Origin: Thioploca sp.
Lineage (GTDB): Bacteria; Pseudomonadota; Gammaproteobacteria; Beggiatoales; Beggiatoaceae
Assembly (NCBI GenBank): GCA_030627235.1
Contig: DAOUSL010000004.1
Span: 1 to 64,000 of the forward strand
Reading direction: 5' to 3'
Length of the DNA: 64,000 bases
The notes beneath the pieces are model-generated. The model was given only the letters and a program-made list of their open reading frames with translations, was not told the DNA's origin and did no database searches. Shown here in pieces: positions 60,896 through 64,000 of the stretch (positions within the stretch are counted from its first letter, which is position 1; every line of letters begins with the position of its first letter). Both the position numbers and the translations under genes were made by a program.

Positions 60896-62278
60896 ATGTC
60901 TATTATCATTCTTATACCAGGATTATTAGCAATCTATGTTGCTTTAACACAGTCGCCTCAAAAAGCATTTCTAAATGTATATATACCAGTAGTATTTTTT
61001 TTGCCAACTTATTACACTTGGAAAGTAGCAGGTTTTCCAGATCCAAATTTTCAACAAATCACAGTTTTACCAATCATAATGATTTGGGCTTTACGAGGAA
61101 TGCAGGGATGGAAATTTTCATTCATTGATATAATGGTATTCGGTTTTGCTTTTGGGGTTGGTTATTCTGAATATAGCCATATTGGTTATTCTGAATCTCA
61201 AAACTTTATAGCTAATGGTGTAGCAGGAGCAGTATTATTTCCATACATTTTAGGCAAAAGTTTAATAGAACCCTTTAATTCGCGTGAAGAATTTGCTAAA
61301 CGGATTGTAATTATATTAGCAATAGTTGCTATTTTAGCATCTTATCAGTCTATAACTTTATCTAATTTTACTATATGGCAAAAAGTTTTAGGACGTTTTT
61401 TCGGGGAACAAGGTTGGGATTGGGCAACTCAATATCGTTGGGGATTACCACGTTCTTCTGGACCTTATGGACATGCTATATTAGCTGGAATCATCATGGT
61501 AACCGGATATCGTATTCAGCGTTGGTTAGAATGGAGTAGAGTTTGGCCATCACATATTCGCCAATTATCTTGGTTACCTATTTCACCAGCTCGTTTTTTC
61601 ACTCTAGTATTATTAGTTGGTTCAATTACAACATTAGCACGTGGCCCATTATTAGCTGCTGTAATAGCTGCATTTATTCCGATGATAGGCTATACTAAAA
61701 GACGTTGGTTTGTTGTTGGAATACTTTTTACAGTTATTGTTATTATTAGCATTCCAACTATTAACTGGTTTATAAATTATGTATCTGTTGACCCAGAATC
61801 AGTAGAAACTAAATCACATCAAACGGTAATTTATCGTTGGCAATTAATAATTAATTATATTGAACTTGCGAAGGATAAATTCTATTTAGGTTGGGGACGT
61901 TTTAAATATCCAAAGGTTGGTGGGCAAGGTTCTATTGATAATCATTTTTTATTATTATTTTTAAAACATGGAATTATCGGCTTAGGGTTTTTCCTAGCAA
62001 TTATGTTTACCATGATGATACGTTTGTTCATTCATTCCATGTCACAACCTCAGACTGGATTACCTGGTAGTTCTTTAGGCTTCACATTATTAAGTTTATA
62101 TATGGTTATGTTCATATCTCTTGCCACAGTATGGATGGGCGGACAAACTTTACATCTGTTTTTTTTAATGACAGGTTGGAGCGAAGCTTATTTACTCTCA
62201 AAAAATGAAAATATAACAACTAATTCAACAATTTTACCGACTAAAGATAAATTTCAATTTCGACGAACCTTTAAATAA
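60896..62278 (+). CDS. O-antigen ligase (Wzy/WaaL-like) polytopic membrane protein
   Basis: 460 aa, many TMs; TLARGPLLAAVIAAFIPM, YLGWGRFKYPKVGGQGSIDNHFLLLFLKHGIIGL. Confidence 0.75.
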   Translation: MSIIILIPGLLAIYVALTQSPQKAFLNVYIPVVFFLPTYYTWKVAGFPDPNFQQITVLPIIMIWALRGMQGWKFSFIDIMVFGFAFGVGYSEYSHIGYSESQNFIANGVAGAVLFPYILGKSLIEPFNSREEFAKRIVIILAIVAILASYQSITLSNFTIWQKVLGRFFGEQGWDWATQYRWGLPRSSGPYGHAILAGIIMVTGYRIQRWLEWSRVWPSHIRQLSWLPISPARFFTLVLLVGSITTLARGPLLAAVIAAFIPMIGYTKRRWFVVGILFTVIVIISIPTINWFINYVSVDPESVETKSHQTVIYRWQLIINYIELAKDKFYLGWGRFKYPKVGGQGSIDNHFLLLFLKHGIIGLGFFLAIMFTMMIRLFIHSMSQPQTGLPGSSLGFTLLSLYMVMFISLATVWMGGQTLHLFFLMTGWSEAYLLSKNENITTNSTILPTKDKFQFRRTFK

Positions 62279-62301
62279 TATTCAATAAAGAGAACTAATA
62301 T

Positions 62302-63663
62302 ATGTTTGAAAACCTTACCAGCCGTCTCACTGACAGTTTAAAAAAAATACGTGGTCAGGGACGCTTAAGTGAAAAAAATATTCAAGATGCATTACGTGAA
62401 GTACGGATGGCTTTATTAGAAGCTGATGTTGCTTTATCAGTTGTTAAAGAATTTATTGAACAAGTAAAACAGAGAGCAATTGGTCAAGAAGTTGTTGGCA
62501 GTTTAACTCCTGGTCAGACTTTAATTAAAGTAGTGCGAGATGAACTAACCGCATTAATGGGAGATAAATGTGAAGAACTTAATTTAAACGCTCAAGCTCC
62601 TGTTGTAATCTTAATGGCAGGTTTACAAGGTTCTGGTAAAACTACCACCATTGCTAAATTAGCTCGACGCTTAATTGAACAAGACAAAAAATCAGTTATG
62701 GTTGCTAGTTGCGATGTATATCGTCCAGCTGCAATCAAGCAATTAGAAACCTTAGCTGGCGAAATTAATGCTCAATTTTTTCCTAGTGATAGCAGCCAAA
62801 AACCAGTAAATATTGCTAAAGATGCTATATCTCAGGCTAGGAAGCAATTTGCAGATATATTGTTGATTGATACTGCTGGTCGTCTACATATTGATAATGA
62901 AATGATGGATGAAATTAAGCAACTTCATGCAGTTGCTGAACCAACCGAAACTTTATTTGTTGTAGATAGTATGACTGGTCAAGATGCGGCTAATACTGCT
63001 AAAGCATTTAATGATACTTTGCCTTTGACAGGAGTTATTCTTACTAAAACTGATGGTGATGCGCGTGGTGGTGCTGCTTTATCAGTGAGAAAAATAACTG
63101 GTAAACCAATTAAATTTATCGGTATTGGTGAAAAAAGCAGTGATTTAGAACCTTTTTATCCAGAACGAATTGCTTCTAGAATTATTGGTCAGGGGGATGT
63201 ACTTAGCTTAATTGAGGAAGTTGAACGTACAGTTGATAAACAACAAGCAGAAAAATTTGTTGGGAAATTAAAGAAAGGTCGTGGATTTGATTTTGATGAT
63301 TTTCGTTCTCAATTAATACAGATGCGTAATATGGGTGGTATAGCTGGATTAATGGACAAAATTCCAGGTTCTGATCAGATTCCAGATAAAGCTAAATCGA
63401 TGGTAAATGATAAAGAAATAGGTAGAATGGAAGCAATTATCAATTCTATGACTCCTAAAGAACGTCGCTTACCAAATGTTATCAAGGGTTCACGTAAAAG
63501 AAGAATTGCTAATGGTTCTGGTACTAAAATTCAAGATGTAAACCGTTTATTAAAACAGTTTTCCCAGATGCAAAAAATGTTTAAACAAGTGTCTAAAAAA
63601 CGTGGAATTGGAAATATAATGCGTGGTATGAAAGGCAAAATGCCACCAGGTATGCAATTTTAA
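62302..63663 (+). CDS. ffh: Signal recognition particle protein Ffh
   Basis: 453 aa; MAGLQGSGKTTTIAKLARRL, LIDTAGRLHIDNEMMDEI, C-terminal M domain. Confidence 0.98.
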   Translation: MFENLTSRLTDSLKKIRGQGRLSEKNIQDALREVRMALLEADVALSVVKEFIEQVKQRAIGQEVVGSLTPGQTLIKVVRDELTALMGDKCEELNLNAQAPVVILMAGLQGSGKTTTIAKLARRLIEQDKKSVMVASCDVYRPAAIKQLETLAGEINAQFFPSDSSQKPVNIAKDAISQARKQFADILLIDTAGRLHIDNEMMDEIKQLHAVAEPTETLFVVDSMTGQDAANTAKAFNDTLPLTGVILTKTDGDARGGAALSVRKITGKPIKFIGIGEKSSDLEPFYPERIASRIIGQGDVLSLIEEVERTVDKQQAEKFVGKLKKGRGFDFDDFRSQLIQMRNMGGIAGLMDKIPGSDQIPDKAKSMVNDKEIGRMEAIINSMTPKERRLPNVIKGSRKRRIANGSGTKIQDVNRLLKQFSQMQKMFKQVSKKRGIGNIMRGMKGKMPPGMQF

Positions 63664-63680
63664 CAATACTGGAAAAGTCT

Positions 63681-64000
63681 ATGCGTAAAATATTATTATT
63701 ATCTTTATTATTAAGCTCTTCTATAGTTATGGGAGCTGAAATAAGCGGATATGTTGGTAAACTACAATTTACTCCTGAATTTGCCAATAAAGCAGGTTTG
63801 GATGAAGAAGCTTGGACTGTTGATGGTAGAATCGATTTTGATTTACAAGAATATTTTTCAGTAGAATTTGGAATTGGGGCATTGTTTGTTGATGATGGCC
63901 AAAAATTTTCCCAAGAAGTATATTATATAGATGATTATTATTATCGAGATACATATACCGCAGAATCTTCTGAAACTGGTTTTTTACTTTCTGTAGCTGG
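63681..64000 (+). CDS. Outer-membrane beta-barrel-like protein, 3' truncated by window edge
   Basis: MRKILLLSLLLSSSIVMGAEISGYVGKLQFTPEF...; signal peptide then AEISGYVG. Confidence 0.6.
   Translation, partial: MRKILLLSLLLSSSIVMGAEISGYVGKLQFTPEFANKAGLDEEAWTVDGRIDFDLQEYFSVEFGIGALFVDDGQKFSQEVYYIDDYYYRDTYTAESSETGFLLSVA

Noticed and set aside
1-64000. CRISPR array
   Set aside because: No regularly spaced direct repeats with unique spacers seen; repeats found are dispersed palindromes or tandem arrays without spacers
1-64000. Prophage or conjugative element
   Set aside because: No integrase, capsid, terminase, relaxase or T4SS genes recognised; accessory genes sit in short interruptions between housekeeping blocks

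Overview
The window is a low-GC (AT-rich), gene-dense chromosomal segment. Its gene content and order point to a gammaproteobacterium, probably a sulfur oxidiser: a DsrS-like protein, SoeB/SoeC-like subunits, a NarK-type nitrate transporter. The taxon is inference, not tested. Housekeeping blocks: tamB; lolB; ubiX/metZ; tamA; accA; hisF; kdsC-lptC-lptA-lptB-rpoN-hpf-ptsN-hprK; lpoA-yraN-tRNA(fMet); ddl-ftsQ-ftsA-ftsZ-lpxC-dciA-like-M23; ffh. Accessory content: a type I R-M operon (hsdM-hsdS-GxxExxY-hsdR), mazEF, a decayed STAND/TIR-like/RipA-like locus, and several families of dispersed palindromic or MITE-like repeats. Main observations: (1) a ~525 bp unit inside the hsd operon encodes a GxxExxY (PD-(D/E)XK-like) protein and is bounded by ~40 bp near-perfect inverted repeats made of ATCAAG-type units; (2) a membrane-anchored methionine-heptad protein sits directly upstream of a slr1658/slr1659-type ATPase/STAS pair; (3) a zinc-ribbon plus PD-(D/E)XK protein is tightly coupled to tamA; (4) a ~160 bp MITE/REPIN-like family occurs in four copies, with inverted copies bracketing dsrS; (5) a mobile palindrome is translated in frame in a STAND gene remnant; (6) tamB carries exact 480-bp-period tandem modules; (7) soeBC-like genes lack an adjacent soeA; (8) small ORFs and an aminotransferase relic lie in gaps of the supplied ORF track. 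All assignments come from reading the sequence and recalling families; no searches were run.
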